This document shows, piece by piece, positions 1 to 47,458 of a stretch of DNA of 64,000 nucleotides; position 1 is the stretch's first letter, and the number at the start of each line of letters is the position of its first letter. The DNA lies in assembly GCA_017654935.2 (NCBI GenBank), contig CM065693.1, forward strand, positions 18,830,750 to 18,894,749. Reading direction: 5' to 3'. The stretch comes from Phymorhynchus buccinoides (Eukaryota > Mollusca > Gastropoda > Neogastropoda > Raphitomidae). A program made the translations under genes and the position numbers. The notes under the pieces are model-generated. The model searched no databases. It was not told the origin of the DNA and was given only the letters and a program-made list of their open reading frames with translations.

Positions 1-58
1 CTTTATTTCTTCCCAGTGCCTAGTAGTGAATATGCTGATGACCCATCCCAGATTCCAA

Positions 59-441
59 TCAGCTTATTTGTATCTGCGATGGAAGGATCCAGATCATCTT
101 GATGTCAATGGTCAGATGCACTCTCTCCAAGCATTTTGAAACTGGCTTTGGGTTTACTCTCAATAATGAGTTTGATGTTAATGACCTCCAAATTATGTTG
201 GAATACCATTTGAGCAAAGGGGTAGCAACTACAATTTGCTTGTCCAAATAGCTATGATCAAAGTACGGCATGGCTGACTTAACAAGTGATGGTTTTCAAC
301 GTATTTCTTCATGAAAAGACCAACATCTTTACTAATATTGTAATTTTTTAAAATGGACTGGAGCTCCGTGAAACGTTCTTTCAAGTTGTCAGGGATAACG
401 TCACATTGCCCTAAACTAAAAACTTTGTTGATGCGAATCAC
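59..441 (-). pseudogene. Unrecognised coding-like relic
   Basis: Two overlapping minus-strand frames (229-441 and 59-271) read like one protein broken by a frameshift: KVFSLGQCDVIPDNLKERFT, then KDVGLFMKKYVENHHLLSQ, then NIIWRSLTSNSLLRVNPKP. I recognise no family. It could be an old transposon gene or processed pseudogene; chance is possible. Confidence 0.25.
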
Positions 442-1264
442 TCCTAGAATAGCTTGCTTTGAATCATACTTTGTGAAAGGTTTGAGTGAGAGAATGTGCT
501 TTTTTTTAAATGGTTGAATTCCTAGAAGCTTCCTTGCTTTCTTTCACTCCCACTCCCACTTATCAACTGTCACGGAAACATCCTCACAAAGTTATTTATT
601 TATGTGTTTTGGGTACACTGTGTGCATGTCAGCTTGCCAAACGTCCACCCTAATGTGTCTGTGACCTAACTGCTTTTCTTTGTCATTAAATTTGTGTTGG
701 GTGTGAATGCCTTATTTGTGTGCTGTGAATTATAAACATTCGCAATCTTGTTTACCAAAAGGATCTGGGTTTTTTCCATTTTGCATCCTGGTTTTTTCCC
801 CTGCCTGATAATAGGGTGTTCTGTATGCACTTGTTACATTATGTATGAAAGATAGAGGGCATTTGCGTCAAAGCCTTGGATCTTTTGTACAGGGTTATTG
901 CGGACGCATGCTTTGTCTTTTTCATGGTATCTGTAAAAGATGATGGAGGGTCCATTAATTAATGATCAGATCCTCTCATAAATCCTCTCTTGGGAGATGG
1001 GTCATCTGTGTTTTTACTACTTACAACCACCAAGAAACTTGTTGCTGGATCCTTTGTTGCTTTGATGGTAGGCCCCTAATTGGATAACGTTTTCTCACAT
1101 AATTTATTCAGTCACATGTAATCGATCAGCTGGTAAATTGTAAAAGTTTAATGGACCAGTGAGCATGTGTAATTGATGATGGTCTTGAGGCCATAGGAAA
1201 GTTTTGACAGCCTGGTGAGTACAGGTTACTTTTAGTGGATGAGTAGATGCAGATGTACCTGTTG

Positions 1265-1345
1265 GTGACGCACTTGGGTATTTGGTACTTTAAAGTCACA
1301 GAGGCGTATCTGTGAAATTCGGGTTGCTCCCACCTGGAGAGATGA
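1265..1345 (-). repeat. Dispersed repeat copy, shared with 17510-17590 and 51060-51140
   Basis: The reverse strand reads CCAGGTGGGAGCAACCCGAA, then ACGCCTCTGTGACT and a run of near CCAAATACC units. The same order appears on the + strand near 51060-51140 and, more diverged, near 17510-17590. At 51 kb it follows a tRNA-like head, so it may be the body of a SINE. It ends ~35 bp before the ABCA exon at 1382. Confidence 0.6.
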
Positions 1346-1381
1346 GCTGCCCAAAGAGCATAATTGTGCATTGTTTCACAG

Positions 1382-35913
<34,532 letters not shown>

Positions 35914-35917
<4 letters not shown>

Positions 35918-36149
35918 AGACCCACCACGTCACGAATCAAAATTATGGTTTTCACGTGTTTTTCTTCTTATAGCTGGAAATAAATCTTGTTTTGACCAGG
36001 TCTCACTACCGTGCAAATGCCCCCAAATTCAAAGCGATACATCATTTTAAAGAGAAGCCTCAATTTGAACATGGGGACATTTCTATATGGGTCACAGCTA
36101 CCCAGAAAAAACCAAGGGACTTAATTGTGGCGCGTCTGTGTATCTTTAA
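35914..36149 (+). mobile_element. piggyBac-type MITE family 1, copy 4, at the ABCA stop codon
   Basis: Starts TTAAAGACCCACCACGTC and ends TGTATCTTTAA. The left TTAA (35914-35917) is the last base of a Cys codon plus the ABCA stop TAA. The element therefore forms the first ~230 bp of the likely 3' UTR. Confidence 0.88.
35979..35984 (+). terminator. Candidate polyadenylation signal of the ABCA gene
   Basis: AATAAA, 62 bp after the stop codon, followed within ~10 bp by TTGTTTTG. It lies inside MITE copy 4; the matching sites in the other three copies read ACAAAA or AAGAAA. Use as a signal is inference. Confidence 0.5.
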
Positions 36150-36256
36150 GGAGAACAGGGAGGGCTTGGAAATTGGCGGTGGTGGTGAGGCAGTGGGTGG
36201 ATGCCTCGTGCCTCCATACGGGGAGCTGGACGACCCCGACCCCGACCCCTCCACGA

Positions 36257-36613
36257 GTCTCTCCCCGTAGGGGATACCGGGAGGGGGGGGGGGGGGGTCT
36301 TTTCGTAAAAAGATACTCCCCCCTACCTTCTGGAAGTTCTGTGCTTGTAACTTCCTGTACTCTGCCACTCTCTTTGACGCTGCCTTTTCCATTTGCTTTC
36401 TATCATCTACTATCTTTCTGATTTATTGGTCCATTCTCCTGCCTTTTTATCCAAATAATTGTTCTCCTTTTTGAGCTCCTCCGAAATCGGAATGTGTCGG
36501 GGGTGGGGTGGGGTGGGGGGTGGGTGGGGGGTGGGGGGGGGGCAGTGAAATCTGAAAACCGGACACATACGTGCTTTACCCATTATGGCCATATGGCCTG
36601 GGAATGCAGAAGA
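36257..36613 (-). repeat. CCATATGGCC short element, copy 3
   Basis: Reverse copy of the element at 34132 (CTTCTGGAAGTTCTGTGC; ATTGGTCCATTCTCCTGCC; CTCCGAAATCGGAATGTGTC; GGCCATATGGCCTGGGAA). It contains expanded G runs at ~36280-36297 and ~36500-36542. Confidence 0.85.
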
Positions 36614-36619
36614 AGAAGG

Positions 36620-37312
36620 AGAGGGGTGAAGTAGGATGAAGTAGTGTGAAGTAGGAGACTGGCGTCACTCACAGAGGAAGTTTCTAAGACGCTGTCCCTG
36701 CAGAGAGACTCTGCTGTTTATATATTTTGTGTTCATATTTTGTTACGGGGCGGGTTGGAAATGAGGGTTTAGAGGTTTTGCGCCTATTTAAAATATAAAA
36801 TGAGGGTACGTACACATACATGCGGATATTCCGTGCGGCAACACGTGCGCAATCCGTAATTAAGTAAAACTTCAAAATAAAGAAGGGGTCGGAATTTGCG
36901 CACGTGTCCGAATTTCCCATAATCTGTACATTTTTGCCCTTCTTTGTTTCACTTATTTACGGTTTGCGTATGGGATTTCCGCATGAAATGTGTACGAGGC
37001 CTTAGTCAATTGCGGTTCTCCTGGTATGTACATGAATTGCACCTGGTTTCCGCGATTTATGCATTGTAGAAACTTCAGTCTACTATAAAATTCTGTGTGT
37101 TTTTGTATCTTTACAAGACATGTTGCTGCTGCATTCTGGAACAAAATCTCAATTTATGCAAAACTTTCAATGATGTCTATTTTTGTTTGTTTGTTTTTTG
37201 TTCTGAGCCATATTATCAACCATGAAAACTGGCGCATATAGATGACTACAACGGGGGAAGATCCCGCTATCACTACGTATCGATAACACTACCAGGCTAA
37301 ATCAGTATGGCA

Positions 37313-37350
<38 letters not shown>

Positions 37351-37940
37351 GCATGCATAAAACTATTACACAATATGGAATAGGTGTTAGGGATAGGGTT
37401 TGGGCTAGGTTAGGAATAAGGGTTAGGGTTAGGAATAGGGCCAGGGTTAAAAGAGGGTTAACTAATTCGTATCGCAACGATTTTGAATTATACAAAAAGC
37501 TCACAAATCACTCCAGCCATACACACAAACAAAACATGCATAAACAAAAGGAGAAATGAAAGAAGATGACAGTTTTTTTCTTCAGGTTTAGACATAGGGA
37601 AGAAAGACAGTTTTATACATAGACTTTATATAGAAAAACTCTACACCAATTTGTTTCCCCACAAAAAAACACTACAAAAGCAAAGTCATAGGCAAAATTG
37701 TGATCTAAGGGAGCGAAGCGAGTTTAGAAAAGACCACGGTATGGTGTGCACACAGATTTACTTCCCTTGGAGCAAATGCATCAAATTGACAGCTATCTAT
37801 TAACTCCGCACATATATGGCTGGAACGACTTGAATGAGTTAAAGTTAGGTAAGAAATAGAGTTAGCGTTAAGACAAGGATTAGGGTTAAGAATAGGGTGG
37901 TTCTTTCCATATTGCTACGCACCCCTACAGTGGACGCAAC
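36620..37940. other. Intergenic; (ACT)n and telomere-like words
   Basis: (ACT)n at 37311-37350; TTAGGG-like words (GGGTTAGGGTTAGGAATAGG region) at 37380-37460 and again near 37880. No gene recognised. Confidence 0.6.
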
Positions 37941-37944
37941 TGAC

Positions 37945-38899
37945 ACAGGCGCAATTGAATGTAGGAGTAACTAAAATAGGCGCAATTGAATGTAGGAGTA
38001 ACTAAAATAGGCGCAATTGAGATGTAGGGGTAACTAAAATAGGCGCAATTGAATGTAGGAGTAACTAAAATAGGCGCAATTGAGATGTAGGGGTAACTAA
38101 AATAGGCGCAATTGAATGTAGGAGTAACTAAAATAGGCGCAATTGAATGTAGGAGTAACTAAAATAGGCGCAATTGAATGTAGGAGTAACTAAAATAGGC
38201 GCAATTGAATGTAGGAGTAACTAAAATAGGCGCAATTGAGATGTAGGGGTAACTAAAACAGGCGCAATGAATGTAGGAGTAACTAAAATAGGCGCAATTG
38301 AATGTAGGAGTAACTAAAATAGGCGCAATTGAGATGTAGGGGTAACTAAAACAGGCGCAATGAATGTAGGGGTAGCTAAAATAGGCGCAATTGAATGCAG
38401 GGGTAACTAAAACAGGCGCAATTGAGATGTAGGGGTAACTAGGACAGGCACAATTGAGATGTAGGGGTAACTAAAATAGGCGCAATTGAGATGTAGGGGT
38501 AACTAAAACAGGCGCAATTGAGATGTAGGGGTAACAAAAATAGGCGTAATTGAATGTAGGGGTAACTAAAATAGGCGCAATTGAATGTATGAGTAACTAA
38601 AATAGGCGCAATTGAATATAAGGGTAGCTAAAATAGGCGCAATTGAATGTAGGGGTAACTAAAATAGGCGCAATTGAGATGTAGGGGTAACTAAAACAGG
38701 CGCAATTGAATGTAGGGGTAACTAAAATAGGTGCAATTGAGATGTAGGGGTAACTAAAGCAGGCGCAATTGAGATGTAGGGGTAACTAAAATACGCGCAA
38801 TTGAATGCAGAGGTAACTAAAATAGGCGCAATTGAGATGTAGGGGTAACTAAAATAGGCACAATTGAATGTAGGGGTAACTAAGACAGGCGCAATTGAG
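37945..38899 (+). repeat. 31-bp minisatellite, about 31 units
   Basis: Unit AGGCGCAATTGAATGTAGG plus AGTAACTAAAAT. Two main unit types differ at TTGAATGTAGGAGT versus TTGAGATGTAGGGGT and are interspersed along ~955 bp. Very few indels; no long open frame. Confidence 0.95.
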
Positions 38900-38999
38900 G
38901 CGCACCGTTTGTCTGCCCATAAGAGAAGGGTGCTCTCAAATGGTGCCCTTGAAGACCTTCTATTTGCTGTTTACAGATTATCTGTATTGTTAAAAAAAA

Positions 39000-39070
39000 T
39001 CGGGACTTTTCTGGTGTTGCACTGCCTCCGGGCATTGCCTCCAGGATCGTTCCCACCATCTTTATATTTA
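39000..39070 (-). repeat. CCCGGAGGCAGTGC repeat family, three copies
   Basis: Reverse copy here; + copies at 52320-52485 and 54815-54985. Shared words: AATGCCCGGAGGCAGTGCAA, GTAAAGTCCCGA(G)TTTTTAAC and, in the two longer copies, GCCTCGGTTAAACCTCATCG, GCTATGGTACCGCCACA. The third copy sits inside an (ACT)n array. Confidence 0.8.
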
Positions 39071-39429
39071 CCAATTCCTCCGAAGTCGGAGAAAAGATGA
39101 ATCCAAATGTATATTCCAAGATGCTGTATCTCTTTTGAATTTTGTACAAACTTTAATGTTAAGTCCAGTTGGCTCGTTTCTATGATTGCTGTTGGGTTTT
39201 TGTTTATAGAATGTTTGCATTTTGATTTTATAATAGTACAATTCTGGAGTTTTTGTAGGTTTTGTTAAAAAACTGTTTTAATTTAGCAAATATCCTCTAA
39301 TGTTACATACAAATATGCACTTTAAGTAAAAACACACAAATACACATGCACATATCCGCACGCGCACACTCTCACACACACTTCCATGTCTAATATCACT
39401 TTTAAGTGAAAAGACGTTAAATTAAAGAA

Positions 39430-40545
<1,116 letters not shown>

Positions 40546-41198
40546 GTTATGAGTCACAAACAAATCCGAATAATGATCATAAAAACGTTATATAGTCGAA
40601 AATGAGGTATGTACAATCCAAACAACAAGTCAAATAACATCATAAAACCATCAACAAAATTAGTGATAGTCAATAGAATTCAATGATATTACAACAACAA
40701 AAATCCACAAGTTTCTTTCTTTTTCAAAATGTCTTTTTTTTTTAAAGGTGACATTTTGATAACGATTGAACTGTGTGTAAAGAAAACATTTGTTGAAAAA
40801 GGTACTCGTCAGGAAAAAACCCAAAATTGTGTACAACAATTCTCCGGCAACAAAAGCTTCTTCTAAAAAAAAAAAAAGAACATCGAGAAAACAGTGTTAA
40901 AATATTGAAACAGATTACGGCGTCTTTAAAAGTAAACATAATGGAAATACTGGCACAAAAAGGTGATATTAATGCTTAATATTAACAAATTAATACGTAA
41001 AGTGTTTTTTTCATTTTTTTACAAAGATGTCTTTAACTATACAATCATATCCAAACAAGAAACCATACCCCCCCCCCCCCCCCCCCCCTTTTTTTTTTGT
41101 TTTGTGTTTTTTTACGATGAAGCTTGCAACAAATAATAATAGGATAAACATAATTTCAAGAATGAAAGAATGCAAAAGGAAGCAAAACAACATAATAA

Positions 41199-41626
41199 AT
41201 GTGACCCAGCACCACGAAAGGGGCATTAAGTCGCTGGGCTAGTTTCTCACAACAGGCTTGCAAATTCAGAAATCTCATTTTTGTCAATTTTGAGTCATGG
41301 GTATTTTCGTGTTCTCTAACATCTTATCTTTCATATTTACAAAGGACAATCTTTAATATGGTCTCTAAATGGTCTTATAAGTGTTTTAAAACGAGTAGGT
41401 CAATGCATTTTCTTCAGCTGGGCTAGACTTTAGACTGTGTTTTCTCAAAATGGCCGACGCTCACCCTACTAACTTTAAATGCTCATAACTCTGGAACAGA
41501 TAAAGATACAAAAATGGTTCTTGTATCATTAGAAAGAGGATTGTCTGAAGTTTTCAAATGTATAATTTTCTCAGAAAAATGGTCAGTTTGACACTTAATG
41601 TCCCGTTCGTAGTGCTGGGTCACAAA
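41199..41626 (-). mobile_element. GTGACCCAG MITE, copy B
   Basis: Ends ATGTGACCCAGCACCACGAA and, inverted, TTGTGACCCAGCACTACGAA. The interior matches 10757-11190 (TAGGTCAATGCATTTTCTTC; TGAGTCATGGGTATTTTC). A poly-C run lies ~110 bp to its left (41070-41089). Confidence 0.85.
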
Positions 41627-41939
41627 TGCTAGGTTATACGCCAGCGAGAGAAATAGGGAGATACTTAGATATCATTGCGTATTATTAGACAATCAAAATG
41701 TCTTTGTTTTGTTTTTATTTAAGCAATAGTCCTCTATCCTTCTACCGTTGAATGATCACATTTGTGGGCCTATTTAGGCCGACCCGATTCTGTTAGTCGG
41801 TGTCGAAATTGGATAAAATGGTTGAACACAGACGAAGCACAATTATTATTTGGAAGGGCTTCTGAGGAGCAATGAACCAGAAGAACGTGTTAATAACAAT
41901 GACAATATGCCAATAACAACACTATAACAATATAACGGT

Positions 41940-42225
<286 letters not shown>

Positions 42226-42484
42226 GAGAGAGAGGAGAGTGAGGGATGGAGAGAGATGCTATGTGATCGGGTTAGGTAAGGGAATTTGTGTCACAAATGA
42301 ATAATTATTGAGGTGTAGTATAATGGATCATTGACGATCACCCGAACAATGTTTGTGATCAAATAGTGTCTCTTACAAACCAATTATACGACCCAAACGT
42401 CGTATTTAACAATACAATATAACAAATAAAATAGACTCATCGTAATTTATACCCATAAAAGATACACCATTAACAATTCATTTA

Positions 42485-42860
42485 AAGGCAAATGTTAAGA
42501 ATAGCCCCCTCCTCTGCCCCTTCAATTCATTCCAGACGGTTTCAGGTTAGATTTAGGGTTAGGAATAGGATAAGGTTAGGGATAGGTTTAGGGTCAGTTT
42601 AGTCATCAACTTTTATTTTTGTTTGTTTGACACTAAACTGACCCTAAATCTACCCCTAAACCTATCCCAAATCCTATTCCTAACCCTAACCCCAACTCGA
42701 AACAATTAAAACAATTAAAAAAAAGTGATGGTATGCTATGAGACTGACATTTAACCGACCCTACTCCTATCCCTAACCCTATTCCTAACCCTAACCCTAA
42801 TTGAAACCGATTGCAATGAATGGAAGGGGCAGAGGAGGGGGATATTTTTAACATTTGCCT
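42485..42860. repeat. Foldback block with telomere-like arms
   Basis: Outer arms GGCAAATGTTAAGAATAGCC/CCCTCCTCTGCCCCTTC and their inverse near 42815-42860 enclose GGGTTAGGAATAGGATAAGG on the left and CCTATTCCTAACCCTAAC on the right, twice. TTAGGG/CCCTAA words are degenerate. Confidence 0.75.
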
Positions 42861-42945
42861 ATTTGAAGATAGCGTTACCACGTTTTAATAGAAGTAAAGA
42901 GAGCGAACGGACACACACAATCTTAACACGCTGATAATCGTGGTT

Positions 42946-42991
<46 letters not shown>

Positions 42992-43870
42992 GCACACGCA
43001 CACACGCACACACACGCACACGCACACACACACACACACATGTAGATACACGCGCGCGCCAGCGCGCTTACTTATACGAAGAAGACCATTGACACAGAAT
43101 AATCATTATACTTGTGTTGAAATAAACGACACTTTATGGATTACGACTTCTAGATGATATTGCATAAGCACAAAACGAAACACACAAAAAAGAGTTTTTG
43201 CTGATTCAATAAACACTGAATAAATCAAAAGAACCAAAGTACAATCACTCGAGCAACCAGCCAGAGCTAAGTGCACACAGTCTGACTAACGATTTGGATG
43301 TTGGAGACTGCTCGACTGTGAAGAGGGGAAGTATTGTTGTGTTGTCTATGTTGTTAGAAAAAACATTTTTGTTGAAATATTACACGTTCTGGGTTTTTTC
43401 GTCAATACAATGAGTCTTGTGTATTTGTTTGTGTGGTACTTTGGTCAGTGACGTTGCAGTCTGTTTCAGGGTGGGTTTTTTTAACGATACGACTGCCAAA
43501 TATACTTTTTTCCCCCCCGCTTGAGAAATTAATATTATGTCTACTACTTGATGCGGAGAACAGTGGTGTTCTAATAGATTTCAGTCAGTTAATGTCAGGC
43601 CTAAGCAAATAGTTACTTACTGTTAGCCGAAACAATGCGAATGTGACTGGGTGGGTCTATTATCCTCCTGGGTATTATTAATACGTTTGGAAATTAAAAA
43701 GTTACAAATTATGAATGTGCGCATGCAAGTTTTATAAACCCATACTTCAGCCTATCTTTGTATCATAATATCTACTGTTTTGCTACATTTGTGTTCAGCT
43801 CTGTATGTGTAATAGTATGCCTCGCCATGTTTGTGTTCTGTGTTAGTATATATATTCTTGATCCGTATAT
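42861..43870. other. Intergenic, (AC)n and unique sequence
   Basis: (AC)n with CGCACA variants 42947-43042, then AT-rich sequence up to the Penelope-like repeat. Nothing else recognised. Confidence 0.6.
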
Positions 43871-44970
43871 ATGAACTCATTTCACAGAACAATCAAATTC
43901 ACACACCACTCATCCCCATGCAGTGTGCCCTTTCTTGACATCACAATTTCGCTGGTGGGTGGTTTCCTGCAGACTGGACACCAAGCCGACTGATGCACAC
44001 TGTTTCCTGAACCCACGGTCATGCCATCCTAGCCACGTGTGCAGGGGTATTCCATACAGCCAGTTCTTGAGGCTCAGGAGACTGTGCTCAGACGACTTGG
44101 TGTTTGAGAGAAGGATACAGGAAATGACTTGCCACTTCAGGGCTAGGGGCTACAGAGAGTCCATATTGCGAAAAACTGAACAGAAAGTCAGAGGTATATC
44201 AAGGCAAGAAGCACTGCAGTACAGGCCAAAAGAACTGTCCTGCGAGCGCCCACCTCTGATCGTGACACACAATCCCGCCAATCCCCCACTGCGCTCTTGG
44301 ACTCAAGAGCTCCACCAGACCATGGTTGCCAACAGCAGCAGGATGAGGAAGGCCGTTCCCCTTCCTCCTCTAGTGGCATAAAGAAACTGCTACTCCTTGA
44401 GGTCGGTACTCATGCCCACTCCTCTGCCTGCTGCTGTTGATGACCATCTCTGTGCCCGGTTTGTTTTGAGATTCGTCTAAAAATTGACTATCGTCCAAAA
44501 GCAGATGAGACTTCTAATTCATGTTAACCTATATCCTAAGTGTTTGGTTGACCGTAATCTAACTCTACACGGAAGCTGAGTTCCGAAGAAAGAGATTGAA
44601 TGTGCTAAAAAAAAATGATCGCATTAACTTGGACTTAATAATAATCATCAACAACAACAACAACAACAACAGTAATGGAATAAGAAAACAACAGCATCAA
44701 AAACTATCTACAGTCGGTATACAGTGCAATCGTAATGCAAAATTAAGGTTAATTACATATTATCAAGGTATGTATAAGGTGACAAAGCGATAAAGCAAAT
44801 GAACACAAATAATTAAAAAATCCAAAAAAAATCGAAAAGAAAACCCAACAACAAAAACTTAAAAACAAAAAACCCCAAACAAATCAGACAAATAAAAGGG
44901 AATAGCATTTGGGGCAGAAATATCCGACATTAACTTTGGATACCTCTTTAACATTCAACACACAAAAGAA
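43870..44970 (+). pseudogene. Penelope-like element fragment, copy 1 (broken)
   Basis: Same ~1.1 kb unit as the next entry. A 5-bp net deletion after TTTCCTGCAGACTG shifts the frame relative to copy 2, and a G-to-T change turns GCAGAAAG into GCATAAAG, a stop codon before the end. Coding words CHPSHVCRGIPYSQFLRLRR and HFRARGYRESILRK remain readable. Confidence 0.85.
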
Positions 44971-46080
44971 AGCCTTATATATATGAACTCATTTCACAGA
45001 ACAATCAAATTCACACACCACTCATCCCCATGCAGTGTGCCCTTTCTTGACATCACAATTTCGCTGGTGGGTGGTTTCCTGCAGACTGACCTCTACACCA
45101 AGCCGACTGATGCACACTGTTTCCTGAACCCACGGTCATGCCATCCTAGCCACGTGTGCAGGGGTATTCCATACAGCCAGTTCTTGAGGCTCAGGAGACT
45201 GTGCTCAGACGACTTGGTGTTTGAGAGAAGGATACAGGAAATGACTTGCCACTTCAGGGCTAGGGGCTACAGAGAGTCCATATTGCGAAAAGCTGAACAG
45301 AAAGTCAGAGGTATATCAAGGCAGGAAGCACTACAGTACAGGCCAAAAGAACTGTCCTGCGAGCGCCCACCTCTGATCGTGACACACAATCCCGCCAATC
45401 CCCCACTGCGCTCTTGGACTCAAGAGCTCCACCAGACCATGGTTGCCAACAGCAGCAGGATGAGGAAGGCCGTTCCCCTTCCTCCTCTAGTGGCAGAAAG
45501 AAACTGCTACTCCTTGAGGTCGGTACTCATGCCCACTCCTCTGCCTGCTGCTGTTGATGACCATTTCTGTGCCCGGTTTGTTTTGAGATTCGTCTAAAAA
45601 TTGACTATCGTCCAAAAGCAGATGAGACTTCTAATTCATGTTAACCTATATCCTATGTGTTTGGTTGACCGTAATCTAACTCTACACGGAAGCTGAGTTC
45701 CGAAGAAAGATTGAATGTGCTAAAAAAATGATCGCATTAACTTGGACTTAATAATCATCAAACAACAACAACAACAACAGTAATGGAATAAGAAAACAAC
45801 AGCATCAAAAACTATCTACAGTCGGTATACAGTGCAATCGTAATGCAAAATTAAGGTTAATTACATATTATCAATGTATGTATAAGGTGACAAAACGATA
45901 AAGCAAATGAACACAAATAATTAAAAAATCAAAAAAAAAATCGAAAAGAAAATCCAACAACAACTTTTTAAAAAAAATCAAAAAAAATCAGACAAATAAA
46001 AGGGAATAGCATTTGGGGCAGAAATATCCGACATTAACTTTGGATACCTCTTTAACATTCAACACACAAAAGAAAACCAA
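44971..46080 (+). mobile_element. Penelope-like element fragment, copy 2, head-to-tail with copy 1
   Basis: Starts TATATATGAACTCATTTCAC as copy 1 does and ends with the same GGATACCTCTTTAACATTCA, ACACACAAAAGA. The copies are direct repeats ~1.1 kb apart with few differences. Includes the CDS at 44983-45597 and ~480 bp of noncoding 3' sequence with an AAC-rich run. Confidence 0.85.
44983..45597 (+). CDS. C-terminal part of Penelope-like reverse transcriptase
   Basis: 204 codons without the catalytic YxDD half. It reads FHRTIKFTHHSSPCSVPFLD, then TDLYTKPTDAHCFLNPRSCH and IPYSQFLRLRRLCS, then FRARGYRESIL. The FLD…L…KPTD…CHP…IPxSQ(x)LRxRRxCS order is the conserved RT thumb-proximal region of Penelope-like elements. 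No GIY-YIG endonuclease is visible after it; the frame ends at CARFVLRFV. It is 5'-truncated and so not functional on its own. Confidence 0.82.
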   Translation: MNSFHRTIKFTHHSSPCSVPFLDITISLVGGFLQTDLYTKPTDAHCFLNPRSCHPSHVCRGIPYSQFLRLRRLCSDDLVFERRIQEMTCHFRARGYRESILRKAEQKVRGISRQEALQYRPKELSCERPPLIVTHNPANPPLRSWTQELHQTMVANSSRMRKAVPLPPLVAERNCYSLRSVLMPTPLPAAVDDHFCARFVLRFV

Positions 46081-46508
46081 TTGTATAATTTATGAAGTAC
46101 TCGTAATAATGTCCAGAGATTTGACCCCAAAACAACCTAGAAAGAAAATTCAATAATTTCATCCATATAAAATTATGTTTCAAAATAAACGTATAAATCA
46201 CTTGTGGCCAAAGAACGCAAGACAATAGCAACTACAATTAAGATATATACCAATACGTTTTCAAGTAGGCCCACGCACAATGCGAAATCCATTTAAATTC
46301 ATGAATAGTGTATCCATTTATTATGCTTTATGTGGCAATTAACCTCATCCAGCTCAATCAAATAACAACAACAAAAAATATTAGTTTATAGCATCAACTG
46401 GTCTATGAAAGAGCAGACATTGTAAATTAGGATTACTATGGACACCAGATAACACATTTGCATTGATAGCACTGAAAAAACCCCTAATCTAAATAAATAT
46501 ACTTACAG

Positions 46509-47458
46509 GGACACCCTGACGGATTAGTTTTTGCAAGAAACACGTCGAAATCACCAGAAAGACAGCCTTTGCAAGGATTGGAACACTCACTTTGCTCTGG
46601 TTTCCTAGAAATCAAGCCGTCAAAACGGCGATTCCTCCTTGACGGAGTTGCCGGAGAGAGAAGCCATTTTGGACGGAGTGGGTGGAGGACACTCAGAGTG
46701 GTTGAAGCTTTTTCTTCTTTGTAGTGCAGTTAAAAAAGGAGCTATTTCTTTTGTTGTGAGCGAAACTCCTTTTGGTAAACTAAAAAAAAAGGCCTGTATT
46801 GTGGACATTTTGTGATTTTTGTCTAAGCGACTCAGGCGGCCATTAGAAAAAGAGAACACACACGCCTTCTATTTCACTGAAATAATTTGACCTCCAGCAC
46901 CTCCGCCAAGGAGGAATCGCCGATTTGACGGTTTGATTTCTAGGAAACCAGAGCAAAGTGAGTGTTGCGATCTCTGTAAAGGGTGTTTTCCTGGTGATCT
47001 CGACGTGTTTCTGGCAAAAAACGCATCGTCAAAACGGCAATTCCTCCTTGGCGGAGATGCCGGAGAGAGAAGCCATTGGATGGGGTGGGTGGAGGCCAAT
47101 CCTGTTGTGGCTGAAGCTTTCTCTTTATTGTAGTGCAGTAACAAAGAAAGAAGCTATTTCCTTTGTTGTGAGCGAAACCCCTTTAGATAAACTGTATAGA
47201 ATTTAACAGAAATATATAATAAAGGCTTGTATTGCAAAAATGTGCAAACAATTTGGCCTAAACTAAGGCGGTCATTAGAAAAGAGACGACACACGCCTTC
47301 TCTTTCAGTGAAAGAATTTGACTTCCAGCATCTCCGCCAAGGAGGAATCGCCGATTTGACGGTTTGATTTGTAGGAAATGAGTGTTGCGATCTCTGTAAA
47401 GGGTGTTTTCATGGTGATCTCGACGTGTTTCTTGCAAAACACTCATCCGTCATGGTCC
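46509..47458. mobile_element. Composite inverted/direct repeat element, 950 bp
   Basis: Outer ends GGACACCCTGACGGATTAGT and, inverted, GGACCATGACGGATGAGTGT, each followed by TTTGCAAGAAACACGTCGA. Inside, a ~390 bp block (ACGGTTTGATTT(C/G)TAGGAAA…GTGTTGCGATCTCTGTAAAGG) occurs twice directly (~46915, ~47350) and its inverse once (~46550-46625). No transposase. Confidence 0.75.

Larger units (their letters stand above)
1..1381. other. Upstream intron sequence of the ABCA gene, no exon recognised
   Basis: No stretch resembling the end of ABCA TMD1 is visible on the + strand. The region is AT-rich and holds a minus-strand coding-like relic (59-441) and part of a dispersed repeat (about 1265-1345). 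A very short exon could be missed. Confidence 0.6.

Noticed and set aside
37380..37460. True interstitial telomere
   Set aside because: TTAGGG units are too degenerate and interspersed with other words; similar degenerate blocks occur at 42.5 kb.
38000..38890. CRISPR array
   Set aside because: Units are contiguous ~31-bp tandem repeats with no unique spacers, in an animal genome.
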